DNA of 32,003 nucleotides, taken from positions 1 through 32,003 of the forward strand of contig ONAY01000018.1 in assembly GCA_900315895.1 (NCBI GenBank), written 5' to 3'. The position numbers were made by a program, and so were the translations under genes. This stretch comes from an uncultured Eubacteriales bacterium (lineage in GTDB: Bacteria; Bacillota; Clostridia; Peptostreptococcales; Anaerovoracaceae). Of the stretch, positions 6,474 through 14,465 are shown piece by piece. Below the pieces are notes generated by a model, which did no database searches, had not been told where the DNA came from, and was given only the letters and a program-made list of their open reading frames with translations. Position 1 is the stretch's first letter, and every line of letters begins with the position of its first letter.

Positions 6474-7709
6474 ATGAAGAAATTTTTAGCTATCCTACTG
6501 ACAGTCGCCATGGTATTCACCTTCGCAGCCTGCGGCAGCTCCAATGAGGGGTCCGGCGAGGCTGAAGGCGGAGAAGAAGCAGAAGTCGTAAAGGTCGGCA
6601 TGGTCTGCATAGGCGATGACAACGCAGCTTATGACAGAAACTTCTACATGGCAGCAGATGCAGCCAAAGAAAGACTTGCCGAAGAAGGCATCAACGTTGA
6701 ATGGACATACACTTATAATCACCCCGAGGGAGATCCTGTTGCAGTAGACTGCGAGGAACTTGCAGAAGCAGGCTGCGTAGCAGTATTTTGCAACTCCTAT
6801 GGACAGGAGCCCAAGATGCTGACAGTGGCAAAGGATTATCCCGACGTCATCTTTGCAGGACTCACCAATGAAGGTTCCTGGAAGGACAAGCTGGACAACA
6901 CAGTAAACGCCTTCCCCTCCATCTATGAGGGAAGATATCTTGCAGGAGTTGCTGCAGGCCTGAAGCTTCAAGACATGATCAATAACGGCGAGATCACTGA
7001 GGAAGAAGCAGTCATCGGATACGTCGGAGCTTACACCTTCGCAGAGGTCATCTCCGGATATACAGCATTCTACCTGGGCGCTAAGTCCGAGTGCCCCTCT
7101 GCTACCATGCTGGTAGAGTTTATCGGCTCCTGGGGAGACCCCACAATGGAAGCCAACACTGCGCAGGACCTTATCGACAGAGGAGCTGTCCTCATCTCCC
7201 AGCACTCTGACTCCACGACACCGGCCACCACAGCTCAGGCCAACGGAGTTCCTCACGTAGGATACAACATCTCCATGTCTGACGTAGCTCCCGAAGCTTC
7301 CATCATTTCCTCAAGGATCGACTGGACCAACTACTTCTGCTACGTGATCAGATCCATCGTAAACGGTGAGAAGGTGGATCAGGACTACTGCCAGCACGGC
7401 CTTGCAGACGGCGACGTAGTTCTCACCGAACTCAATGAAAACGTTGCAGCTCCCGGAACAGCTGAAGTCCTTGAAAGCGTACGCGCCAAGATCGAAAGCG
7501 GTGAGCTTCAGGTCTTCGACACCTCCACATTCACAGTGGGCGGTCAGGAAGTCAAGTCAGCTTTCGCCCTTGATACAGACGGGGACTACGCCGCAGATTC
7601 CGAGGAAGCAGTATTCGACGGAGCATTCCACGAATCCTACTTCCAGTCTGCACCCTATTTCGCACTTAGGATCGACGGCATCACCCTCGTAAACGAGGCC
7701 TTCTCATAA
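6474..7709 (+). CDS. BMP-family nucleoside-binding lipoprotein
   Basis: A 411-residue substrate-binding lipoprotein of the BmpA/PnrA family. A lipoprotein signal peptide with lipobox FAAC places the acylated cysteine at residue 20, so the mature protein is anchored outside the membrane. The mature part opens with KVGMVCIGDDNAAYDRNFY, like the family's nucleoside pocket strand, and contains the cleft motifs NSYGQEP, YEGRYLAGVAAGL and IGYVGAY. The next three genes are its ATPase and permeases, which fixes its role in nucleoside (guanosine/inosine-type) import. An intergenic hairpin after the stop would favour excess binding protein over the membrane parts. Its signal peptide is nearly the same as that of the peptide-binding protein at 19778-21535. 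Confidence 0.92.
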   Translation: MKKFLAILLTVAMVFTFAACGSSNEGSGEAEGGEEAEVVKVGMVCIGDDNAAYDRNFYMAADAAKERLAEEGINVEWTYTYNHPEGDPVAVDCEELAEAGCVAVFCNSYGQEPKMLTVAKDYPDVIFAGLTNEGSWKDKLDNTVNAFPSIYEGRYLAGVAAGLKLQDMINNGEITEEEAVIGYVGAYTFAEVISGYTAFYLGAKSECPSATMLVEFIGSWGDPTMEANTAQDLIDRGAVLISQHSDSTTPATTAQANGVPHVGYNISMSDVAPEASIISSRIDWTNYFCYVIRSIVNGEKVDQDYCQHGLADGDVVLTELNENVAAPGTAEVLESVRAKIESGELQVFDTSTFTVGGQEVKSAFALDTDGDYAADSEEAVFDGAFHESYFQSAPYFALRIDGITLVNEAFS

Positions 7710-7725
7710 TCTGCAAAAAACACAC

Positions 7726-7765
7726 CCGGGAGGGGGCAAAACCCCTTCCCGGCTTTTGATTTTTA
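7726..7765 (+). terminator. Partial terminator between binding protein and ATPase genes
   Basis: A stem of about 11 bp (7726-7736 with 7742-7752, one mismatch, loop CAAAA) is followed by CTTTTGATTTTT. It lies between the binding protein and the ATPase gene, whose ribosome binding site AAGGAG follows at once, so it probably attenuates rather than ends the operon. Confidence 0.7.
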
Positions 7766-7775
7766 AGGAGACGAA

Positions 7776-9380
7776 ATGGCACAAAACCATGCAGTTGAAT
7801 TTAAAGGCATCTCCAAGAGCTTTGGTCACAAGATAGCCAACGAAAAGGTGGATCTCTACCTTGACAGAGGGGTGATCATGAGTCTTTTGGGGGAGAACGG
7901 TTCCGGCAAGACCACACTTATGAACATGCTTGCCGGAATTTACTTTCCTGACGAGGGAGAGATCTTAATAGACGGCAAGCCCGTGGTGATCAGATCCCCC
8001 AAGGACGCCTTCGATAACGGTATCGGTATGATCCATCAGCACTTCAAACTGGTGGACGTCTTCACTGCGGCCGAAAACATCGTTCTGGGACTCAAAGAGG
8101 ACGGCAAACTGGACAGAAGGAAGGTTTCCGCAAGAGTCAGCGAGATCGCAGCAAAATATGGGTTCGAGATAGACCCTGATAAGAAGATATATGAGATGTC
8201 CGTATCCGAGAAGCAGACCGTTGAGATCATCAAGGTGCTGTACCGGGGTGCGGATATTTTGATCCTGGATGAGCCCACGGCGGTGCTGACTCCTCAGGAG
8301 ACGGCCAAGCTTTTCCGGGTCCTTAAGGCAATGAGGGAAGACGGCAAGTCCATCATCCTAATCACACACAAGCTAAACGAGGTAATGGAGATCTCCGACG
8401 TGGTGGCTGTCTTAAGAAAGGGACAGCACGTGGCCACTGTCAGGACATCAGAGACCTCTGAGAAGGAACTGACAGAGATGATGGTGGGACGCACCGTAAC
8501 TCTCGACATCGACAGGCCTCTTCCGGTGGATCCCAAGCCCAGACTTACGGTGGCAGGGCTCACCGTAAAGGACAGCGAGGGAGTTACCAAGCTGGACAAC
8601 GTAGGCATGGTGGCTTACGGCGGAGAGATACTGGGGATCGCTGGTATCGCAGGGTCCGGCCAGAAGGAACTTTTGGAAGCCATCGCTGGCCTCAGGCATA
8701 TCCAGAAGGGCTCGATCATTTATACTCCGGAGCACGAAGCTCCCGCCGAACTGGTGGGCAAGTCTCCCATGGAGATCAAGGAGGCCGGCGTTGCCCTGGC
8801 CTTCGTCCCTGAAGACCGTCTTGGCATGGGCCTTGTGGGCGGCATGGGCATGACCGGCAACATGCTGCTTCGTTCCTGGAACAAAGGCCGCGGGATCTTC
8901 GTGGACACCAAGGCCCCCGAGGAGCTGGCGGAAAAGGTGCTGGAGAACCTTGACGTTCAGACCCCCAGCATCGACTATCCCGTACGTAAACTATCAGGAG
9001 GAAATGTCCAGAAAGTCCTGGTGGGCCGCGAGATCGCCTCGGCCCCCTCGGTGCTCATGAGCGCCTATGCCGTGAGAGGGCTGGACATCAACACCTCCTA
9101 CACTATATATAATCTGATGACTCAGCAAAAGATGAAAGGCGTGGCCGTCATCTTTGTGGGAGAGGACCTGGATGTGCTGCTGGAGCTTTGCGACAGGATC
9201 CTGGTGCTCTGCGGAGGCAAGGTCTCCGGAGTGGTGGATGCCAGAAAAGCCACCAAGGAGCAGATCGGTCTCATGATGACCTCCAGCGATTTCATCCATT
9301 CAAGCCCAAGACCCGGGGAGACCATATCTCAGGCCGAGGCCATGGTAGCAAAGTCTAAGGAGGTGAGGCAGAATGACTGA
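7776..9380 (+). CDS. Nucleoside ABC importer, duplicated ATPase subunit
   Basis: A 534-residue protein with two ABC ATPase domains in one chain, as in NupO/YufO and sugar importers. The first domain has Walker A GENGSGKTT at 39-47, an H-rich Q-loop area (MIHQHFKLVDVF), the degenerate signature MSVSEKQTVEI and Walker B ILILDEPTAVL. The second has the usual altered P-loop GIAGSGQKELLE, signature LSGGNVQKVLVGREI and an odd Walker B region (SVLMSAYAVRGLDI) where most homologues have an LLIA..PTRGLD pattern. The second site is therefore probably not catalytic. The stop overlaps the next gene by 8 bases. Confidence 0.92.
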   Translation: MAQNHAVEFKGISKSFGHKIANEKVDLYLDRGVIMSLLGENGSGKTTLMNMLAGIYFPDEGEILIDGKPVVIRSPKDAFDNGIGMIHQHFKLVDVFTAAENIVLGLKEDGKLDRRKVSARVSEIAAKYGFEIDPDKKIYEMSVSEKQTVEIIKVLYRGADILILDEPTAVLTPQETAKLFRVLKAMREDGKSIILITHKLNEVMEISDVVAVLRKGQHVATVRTSETSEKELTEMMVGRTVTLDIDRPLPVDPKPRLTVAGLTVKDSEGVTKLDNVGMVAYGGEILGIAGIAGSGQKELLEAIAGLRHIQKGSIIYTPEHEAPAELVGKSPMEIKEAGVALAFVPEDRLGMGLVGGMGMTGNMLLRSWNKGRGIFVDTKAPEELAEKVLENLDVQTPSIDYPVRKLSGGNVQKVLVGREIASAPSVLMSAYAVRGLDINTSYTIYNLMTQQKMKGVAVIFVGEDLDVLLELCDRILVLCGGKVSGVVDARKATKEQIGLMMTSSDFIHSSPRPGETISQAEAMVAKSKEVRQND

Positions 9381-10521
9381 GAAAGTACCCCTTATCAGAC
9401 TTGCCAAGCGTGAAGATATGGCAAGATCCAGGATCTGGCTCATCAGACTTCTGGCCTTCGTCCTTGCCCTCATACTGGGCGGCCTGGTATTCGTCATAGC
9501 AGGCGCGGACCCCATAACCGCCTATTCCACCATGGTCGCAGGTTCTCTTGGGAAGGTCACGGGAATCAGACAGGTGGTAAAGGTGGCAGTGCCCCTTTTG
9601 GGAACTGCCCTGGCTCTTGCCCCATGCTTCGCCATGCGCTACTGGAATATCGGCGCAGAGGGGCAGATCACCATGGGCGCCATGATGGCTTCGTTTTTTG
9701 CGCTTAAGATGGTGAATGCCATGCCCTCACCGGTCCTTCTAATTGTCATGGGGATCTCGGCAGCTCTCATGGGAGCCCTCTGGGCAGGGATCCCGGCCTT
9801 TTTCAAGGCACACTGGGGCACCAACGAGACTCTTTTCACGCTGATGATGAACTACATAGCCATCGGCATTGTCGGGTGGCTTCAGGGCGGACCCTGGGAA
9901 GGCAAGCCCGGCTCACAGATAATACCCATGTTCGACGAAAAAGCGGTGCTTCCAAGCGTATTCGGGGTGCACATCGGCTGGATCATCGTTCTCATCCTGA
10001 CCTTCCTCATGTACATCTACATGACGAAGACCAAGCACGGCTACGAGATCGCGGTCCTGGGAGAATCAGAAAACACTGCCCGCTACGCGGGAATGGACGT
10101 GAGACGCGTAATGCTCCGCACTGCCTGCCTCTCTGGAGGCATAGCAGGCCTGGTGGGATTCATGATCTGCTCCGGCGCAGACGAGACTCTGTACCAGACC
10201 GTGGCCGGCGGCGTAGGCTTCACAGCCATCACCGTGACCTGGCTGGCCCAGCTCAACCCCTTCGCAATGATCGCCATATCCCTGCTGCTGGCCATCCTCT
10301 CAAAAGGCGCGTCCACCATACAGACCACCATGGGAGTCCCGGCCTCCATATCGGACATAATCACAGGGATCATCCTTCTCTGCATGCTGGGCTGCGAATT
10401 CTTCATTAACTATAAGATGATCTTCAGGGGACACGAGGAACACCCCTTAGCCCCCACAACTGCGCAAAACACTGAAGTTCCGGGAGTTTCTCCGGAGGCA
10501 GTAAAGGAGGTGAAGGCATGA
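9373..10521 (+). CDS. Nucleoside ABC importer permease 1
   Basis: A 382-residue inner membrane permease (BPD_transp_2 family, like NupP/YufP) with an N-terminal cytoplasmic stretch and about 8-10 membrane segments. Typical features are RYWNIGAEGQITMGAM after the second segment, NETLFTLMMNYIA, and ENTARYAGMDVRR, the cytoplasmic coupling segment for the ATPase. Its start overlaps the ATPase gene and its end overlaps the next permease by 4 bases, indicating translational coupling. The C-terminal 30 residues are a Pro/Ala/Glu-rich tail. Confidence 0.9.
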   Translation: MTEKVPLIRLAKREDMARSRIWLIRLLAFVLALILGGLVFVIAGADPITAYSTMVAGSLGKVTGIRQVVKVAVPLLGTALALAPCFAMRYWNIGAEGQITMGAMMASFFALKMVNAMPSPVLLIVMGISAALMGALWAGIPAFFKAHWGTNETLFTLMMNYIAIGIVGWLQGGPWEGKPGSQIIPMFDEKAVLPSVFGVHIGWIIVLILTFLMYIYMTKTKHGYEIAVLGESENTARYAGMDVRRVMLRTACLSGGIAGLVGFMICSGADETLYQTVAGGVGFTAITVTWLAQLNPFAMIAISLLLAILSKGASTIQTTMGVPASISDIITGIILLCMLGCEFFINYKMIFRGHEEHPLAPTTAQNTEVPGVSPEAVKEVKA

Positions 10522-11504
10522 GCGTAAGCTTAATCGGACTCATCAAAGCAGCCATCCTTAACGGTACGCCCCTGCTCTTCGGAACCTCAGGAGAGATACT
10601 CACAGAAAAATCAGGCAACCTGAACCTGGGGGTGGAAGGCCTCATGTTCATGGGCGGCGCCTTCGGCCTCATAGGCCCCGTGATCTACGGCAACCTTGCC
10701 GGGGATCAGGCCTCAGGCGCCCTTGCTGTTCTGATCGCCCTGATCTGCTCCTTCGGTGTGGGCTGTCTCGGGTCACTGATCTTCAGCTTCCTGACCATAA
10801 CCCTCAGGGCGAATCAGAACGTGACCGGTCTGGCTCTGACCATCTTCGGCACAGGTGTAGGCCAGTTCGCGGGAGAGCTCATGAGGATACGGGTGGGCGG
10901 CAACGTGACAGTTTCCAATGCTCTGAAATCAGCCTTTGCTGATCCCATACTGCCGGAAGCCCTGAGAAAGATCCCGGTCATCGGCGAGATCGTCTTCGGA
11001 TACAACCTGTTCGTATACTTAGGGGTGATCATGGTCATCGTCATGGCCTACTTCATGAAGCGTACCCGCCCGGGCCTCTTCTTGTCGGCCGTAGGCGAGA
11101 GCCCGGCAACGGCAGACGCCGCAGGCGTCAACGTCACCAAGTACAGATATCTGGCCACGGTCATTGGCGGCGGCATCTCCGCCGTAGGAGGCATGGTCTA
11201 CACCATGACCATCGCAGGCTCCGTGTGGAACCATCAGGGACTCTCCGGCGAAGGCTGGGTGGCGGTGGCACTGGTGATATTCTGCCTGTGGAGACCCATC
11301 AACACTCTTTGGGGATCTGCCCTGTTCGGAGGTCTTTTGATCCTGTATCTGAGACTGCCGATACCCTTCCTTCCCACACAGATCTATAAGGTGGTGCCCT
11401 ACATCGCAACCGCCCTGGTACTGATCTTCGTGTCCCTCAGGCAGCGCCGTGAGGACCAGCCCCCGGCAGGCCTGGGCCTGAACTACTTCAGAGAAGACAG
11501 ATAG
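10518..11504 (+). CDS. Nucleoside ABC importer permease 2
   Basis: A 328-residue second permease (NupQ/YufQ type). Family marks are LIKAAILNGTPLLFGTSGEILTEKSG at the N-terminus, NLNLGVEGLMFMG, the ANQNVTGLALTIFGTG loop, and the coupling segment AVGESPATADAAGVNVTKYR. About 8 membrane segments. It forms the heterodimeric channel with permease 1. GGAGGTGAAGGC precedes the ATG inside the upstream gene. Confidence 0.9.
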   Translation: MSVSLIGLIKAAILNGTPLLFGTSGEILTEKSGNLNLGVEGLMFMGGAFGLIGPVIYGNLAGDQASGALAVLIALICSFGVGCLGSLIFSFLTITLRANQNVTGLALTIFGTGVGQFAGELMRIRVGGNVTVSNALKSAFADPILPEALRKIPVIGEIVFGYNLFVYLGVIMVIVMAYFMKRTRPGLFLSAVGESPATADAAGVNVTKYRYLATVIGGGISAVGGMVYTMTIAGSVWNHQGLSGEGWVAVALVIFCLWRPINTLWGSALFGGLLILYLRLPIPFLPTQIYKVVPYIATALVLIFVSLRQRREDQPPAGLGLNYFREDR

Positions 11505-11568
11505 GAAGGCCACAACACAGCTAGTAATTATCACTATATATATTTTAAAGAAAGGAACTATTATAGGT

Positions 11569-12972
11569 ATGGACAAATTCTTTGAAATCTCAAAGCGTGG
11601 GTCTACGGTAAGGACGGAGATCTTCGCAGGGCTGACTACATTTTTTGCGATGGCCTACATCATCGTGGTTAATCCCAACCAGGTCACTGGATTCAGTGAG
11701 GGACTGGGAAACGTATGGAATGCGGTCTACATCGGATCAATTCTCGTGGCGGTCATCGGAACGCTGATCATGGGACTCTACGCAAAGATGCCTTTTGCGC
11801 AGGCATGCGGCATGGGCCTCAACTCATTCTTCTTCGTAAGCTTCGTGCTTCCTGAACTGATGAACGGCGGTGACCCTGTGGAAGGTTACCACGCAGGTCT
11901 TGTGATCGTTCTCATTTCCGGACTGGTCTTCCTGGCCCTGTCCGTGACCGGCGCCCGTGAGTACATCGCAAAGGCCATGCCTACACCCCTCAAGGTCTCA
12001 GTTTCCGCAGGTATCGGCCTCTTCATCGCCTACATCGGCTTCCAGAACGTAGGCTTCATTCAGGACAATCAGTACACCCTGACACAGCTGGTGGACATCC
12101 ACGGGGCTCTTTCCAACGGAGAGTTTATGACGGTGCTTCCTGCTATTCTCGGATTCATCGGCTTCCTCATCATCGTCATTCTGGGACAGCGCAAGGTCAA
12201 GGGAAACGTCATAATCGGAATCGCTGTCATCGCAGTTCTGTACTATGTATTGAGCGGCCAGACTCCCTCCTTTGACTTCAGCCAGGTGGGACAGTCCTTC
12301 AAGGATTTCACAGAAGTCGGTCTTCTGGGCGTGTTCTCCGGAAACGCCTGGGCGGCAGCCTTCAGCCCTGAGCTGGTAGGTGGCATCTTCGGCGGCATCA
12401 TGCTGGTGGTGGCCTTCTGCCTGGTAGACATGTTCGATACCATCGGAACACTGTACGGCACCGCATCCGAAGCTGACATGCTGGACGAAAACGGAGATCC
12501 TCTCAACCTCAACAAGTGCATGTTGGCAGACTCCACAGCTACCGTGGTAGGCGGACTTCTCGGAACATCCACCTGCACAACCTTCGTTGAATCCGCCACA
12601 GGCGTATCCGCCGGCGGCCGCACAGGACTTACGTCCGTAACAGTAGCTTGCTGCTTCTTCCTTTGCCTGTTCCTCACTCCGCTGGCATCCATCGTTCCTG
12701 CCTGCGCCACCGCACCGGCACTGGTATACGTGGGAGTTCTGATGCTGGGTAACATCAAAAAGATCGACATGACCGATCTTGCATCTGCAGCAGTAGGCTT
12801 CATGACCATAATCTCCATGCTCCTTACCTACTCCATCGCAAATGGTATCGGTATCGGAGCTATCACCTACACAGTGATCACTCTCTGCACCGGAAAGTAC
12901 ACAAAGAAAGACATAATGGTGACCATTATCGCCCTTCTCTTCGTGCTGAAGTTCTGCATGATCACAATGTAA
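11569..12972 (+). CDS. AzgA-type purine base permease (NCS2 family)
   Basis: A 467-residue membrane transporter with about 12-14 segments, taking up hypoxanthine, guanine or adenine by proton symport. Diagnostic are the N-terminus KRGSTVRTEIFAGLTTFFAM, the YIIVVNPN motif, AQACGMGLNSFF, and the substrate-site segments FCLVDMFDTIGTLYG and TSTCTTFVESATGVSAGGRTG. Azg-type proteins are shorter than the uracil/xanthine NCS2 branch and lack its QH motif. The gene follows the nucleoside importer by 64 bases with no clear terminator, so may share its message. The nearest ribosome binding site, AAAGGA (11551-11556), is rather far (12 bases) from the ATG. Confidence 0.92.
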   Translation: MDKFFEISKRGSTVRTEIFAGLTTFFAMAYIIVVNPNQVTGFSEGLGNVWNAVYIGSILVAVIGTLIMGLYAKMPFAQACGMGLNSFFFVSFVLPELMNGGDPVEGYHAGLVIVLISGLVFLALSVTGAREYIAKAMPTPLKVSVSAGIGLFIAYIGFQNVGFIQDNQYTLTQLVDIHGALSNGEFMTVLPAILGFIGFLIIVILGQRKVKGNVIIGIAVIAVLYYVLSGQTPSFDFSQVGQSFKDFTEVGLLGVFSGNAWAAAFSPELVGGIFGGIMLVVAFCLVDMFDTIGTLYGTASEADMLDENGDPLNLNKCMLADSTATVVGGLLGTSTCTTFVESATGVSAGGRTGLTSVTVACCFFLCLFLTPLASIVPACATAPALVYVGVLMLGNIKKIDMTDLASAAVGFMTIISMLLTYSIANGIGIGAITYTVITLCTGKYTKKDIMVTIIALLFVLKFCMITM

Positions 12973-12994
12973 TCAAAACAGCTTATTACAAAGG

Positions 12995-13034
12995 CTCCGG
13001 CCTGCCGGGATTTATCCCCGGGCCGGAGTTTTTT
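12995..13034 (+). terminator. Terminator of purine permease gene
   Basis: Stem CTCCGGCC/GGCCGGAG (12995-13002 with 13021-13028, more pairs inside) followed by TTTTTT. Confidence 0.9.
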
Positions 13035-13067
13035 GAGCCATGAATTGATACATAAGGAGAGCCCTTG

Positions 13068-13214
13068 ATGAAGACAAAAAAGTTCAAATTCGACGAATAT
13101 GAGATAAAGATCCTGATCCTTGCCCTGAATGAGCTCAGGAATCAGCTGATCCGCGAGGAGCGGTACACAGACCCGGTGGATGAATTGATATTGAAGCTGG
13201 CGGACGTGGAGTAG
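13068..13214 (+). CDS. Small charged protein, 48 residues
   Basis: An ATG with AAGGAG nine bases upstream opens a 48-residue frame beginning MKTKKFKFDEYEIKILILAL and ending ...PVDELILKLADVE. It is amphipathic and helical, with a basic N-terminus and acidic C-terminus. Short proteins of this type (KF..YE..ILI.ALNE.RN.LI) occur in other Firmicutes genomes as unnamed proteins, as far as I recall. It lies between the terminator of the purine permease gene and the tandem repeat array. No function can be assigned. Confidence 0.65.
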   Translation: MKTKKFKFDEYEIKILILALNELRNQLIREERYTDPVDELILKLADVE

Positions 13215-13247
13215 GCGGAGAGCCCGAGGTGGTTGGCCAGACAGGAA

Positions 13248-13618
13248 TTTTGGGTCAAAAATGGAGTTGGACTGAAATATGACCTAGTGGCGCGCAGAAA
13301 ATTTGGGTCAAAATTGGCTTAAGCTTGAAATATGACCCAGTGTCGCGCAGAAATTTTGGGTCAAAAATGGAGTAAGACTGAAATATGACCCAGTGGCGCG
13401 CAGAAATTTTGGGTCAAAAATGGAGTAAGACTGAAATATGACCCAGTGGCGTCCGGATATTTTGGGTCAAAACTGACTTAAGATTGAAATATGACCCAAT
13501 CCCGCCCGGATATTTTGGGTCAAAACTGGCTTAAGCTTGAAATATGACCCAGTGGCGCCTAGAAATTTTGGGTCAAAACTGGCTTAAGCTTGAAATATTA
13601 CCCAATCCCTCCTAAATG
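13248..13618. repeat. Seven tandem copies of a 53-bp unit with internal dyad
   Basis: The block GGGTCA recurs at 13252, 13305, 13358, 13411, 13464, 13517 and 13570: exactly 53 bases every time. Each unit contains TGGGTCA and, 22 bases later, TGACCCA, a perfect inverted pair; between them lies a smaller CTTAAG-like centre. Units differ at two short blocks only: the centre (GGAGTAAGA, GGCTTAAGC or GACTTAAGA) and the link to the next unit (GTGGCGCGCAGA, GTGGCGTCCGGA, ATCCCGCCCGGA and others). The last copy is degraded (TATTACCCA). No frame is open across it. It fills most of the 600-base gap 13215-13810. Confidence 0.95.
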
Positions 13619-13672
13619 GGCGGGGAGAGCAGAAGATCAGACTCCTGCAGCCCAGGTTTTTTGCGCTTTTGG

Positions 13673-13701
13673 TTGCGATGAAGAGCGGTTTGGAGTATAA
13701 T
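13673..13701 (+). promoter_or_regulatory. Promoter of the phosphoribosyltransferase gene at 13811
   Basis: TTGCGA (13673-13678), 17 bases, TATAAT (13696-13701). The start would be near 13708, leaving a leader of about 100 bases. Confidence 0.75.
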
Positions 13702-13707
13702 ATCTGC

Positions 13708-13810
13708 GTTGGTCAGCACGGGACACTGCATGACTAGGCAAGTCAGCACCCTGACCCGGGCGACACATTTAAGGGCCGGCAAGACCGGCACATGATTGAG
13801 GTGAATTAAT
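13708..13810 (+). promoter_or_regulatory. Structured 5' leader of phosphoribosyltransferase gene
   Basis: The leader can form several small hairpins: TGAC/GTCA around 13731-13745, GTCAG/CTGAC around 13742-13755, and GCCGG/CCGGC around 13774-13790. The alternative pairings of the repeated TGAC/GTCA blocks would be compatible with a regulatory leader. It does not match a purine riboswitch, and no terminator is seen in it. GAGGTGA precedes the ATG. Confidence 0.3.
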
Positions 13811-14365
13811 ATGTATCATGAAATGTCAATAGCGGGACTTAAGCGTCAGCTTCCCATCTGTAAGGTTACGGACGACCTGTACATCGGTGCGTTCATCATG
13901 TTCAGCGACGTGGAGATCACCAAGAGGTGCGCAGAGGAACTCCTTAAGAAGGTACCGGAGTTCGATGTGCTGATCACAGCTGAAGCCAAGGGCATTCCTC
14001 TCTGCTATGAGATGGCCCGTCAGGCGGATACCGATCAGTACGTGGTAGCGCGTAAAGGCCCCAAACTTTACATGGATGACATACTTTATACGGACGTCGA
14101 CTCCATCACTACCGATCACATCCAGACGCTGTGCATCGGCCGCAAGGAGAGAGACATGCTGGAAGGCAAGAGAGTGCTGATCGTGGACGACGTTATCTCC
14201 ACCGGCGAATCTCTCAAGTCCATCGAGAACCTGGTGAACAGGGCCGGAGGCAACATCGTCGGAGCCTGCGCAGTGCTGGCAGAAGGCGAGGCGGCGGACA
14301 GGACGGACATCATCTTCCTGGAGAAGCTCCCCGTATTCAATCCGGACGGAACAGTTAAAGAGTGA
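13811..14365 (+). CDS. Phosphoribosyltransferase, adenine phosphoribosyltransferase-like
   Basis: A 184-residue type I phosphoribosyltransferase of the COG0503 group. The PRPP loop VLIVDDVISTGES is at 122-134, and a pyrophosphate-binding segment TAEAKGIPLCYEMA at 57-70. Clostridial relatives starting with SIAGLKR.LPIC are usually annotated as adenine phosphoribosyltransferase, but this subgroup is distinct from classic Apt (N-terminus and hood differ) and its base is uncertain. It lies close to the AzgA permease and nucleoside importer, which fits purine salvage. Confidence 0.82.
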   Translation: MYHEMSIAGLKRQLPICKVTDDLYIGAFIMFSDVEITKRCAEELLKKVPEFDVLITAEAKGIPLCYEMARQADTDQYVVARKGPKLYMDDILYTDVDSITTDHIQTLCIGRKERDMLEGKRVLIVDDVISTGESLKSIENLVNRAGGNIVGACAVLAEGEAADRTDIIFLEKLPVFNPDGTVKE

Positions 14366-14371
14366 TTAGGG

Positions 14372-14397
14372 TATGCCATCGGGAGACCGATGGCATA
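14372..14397 (+). terminator. Hairpin after phosphoribosyltransferase gene
   Basis: A perfect 11-bp stem (TATGCCATCGG, loop GAGA) starts 7 bases after the stop codon. The tail (TATATTATG) is only partly T-rich, so termination is probable but may be incomplete. Confidence 0.6.
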
Positions 14398-14465
14398 TAT
14401 TATGAGCGGGACCCAGGATGGCGCAAAACATCCGCCGCCCCATGTCCCTTAGAATAGGAACTAAA

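Noticed and set aside
13248-13618. CRISPR array
   Set aside because: The period is constant at 53 and the would-be spacers are themselves near-identical between units; there are no unique spacers and no cas genes.
13248-13618. CtsR operator array (GGTCAAA heptads)
   Set aside because: Each unit has a GGTCAAA, but CtsR needs two heptads in tandem three bases apart; here they are 53 bases apart.
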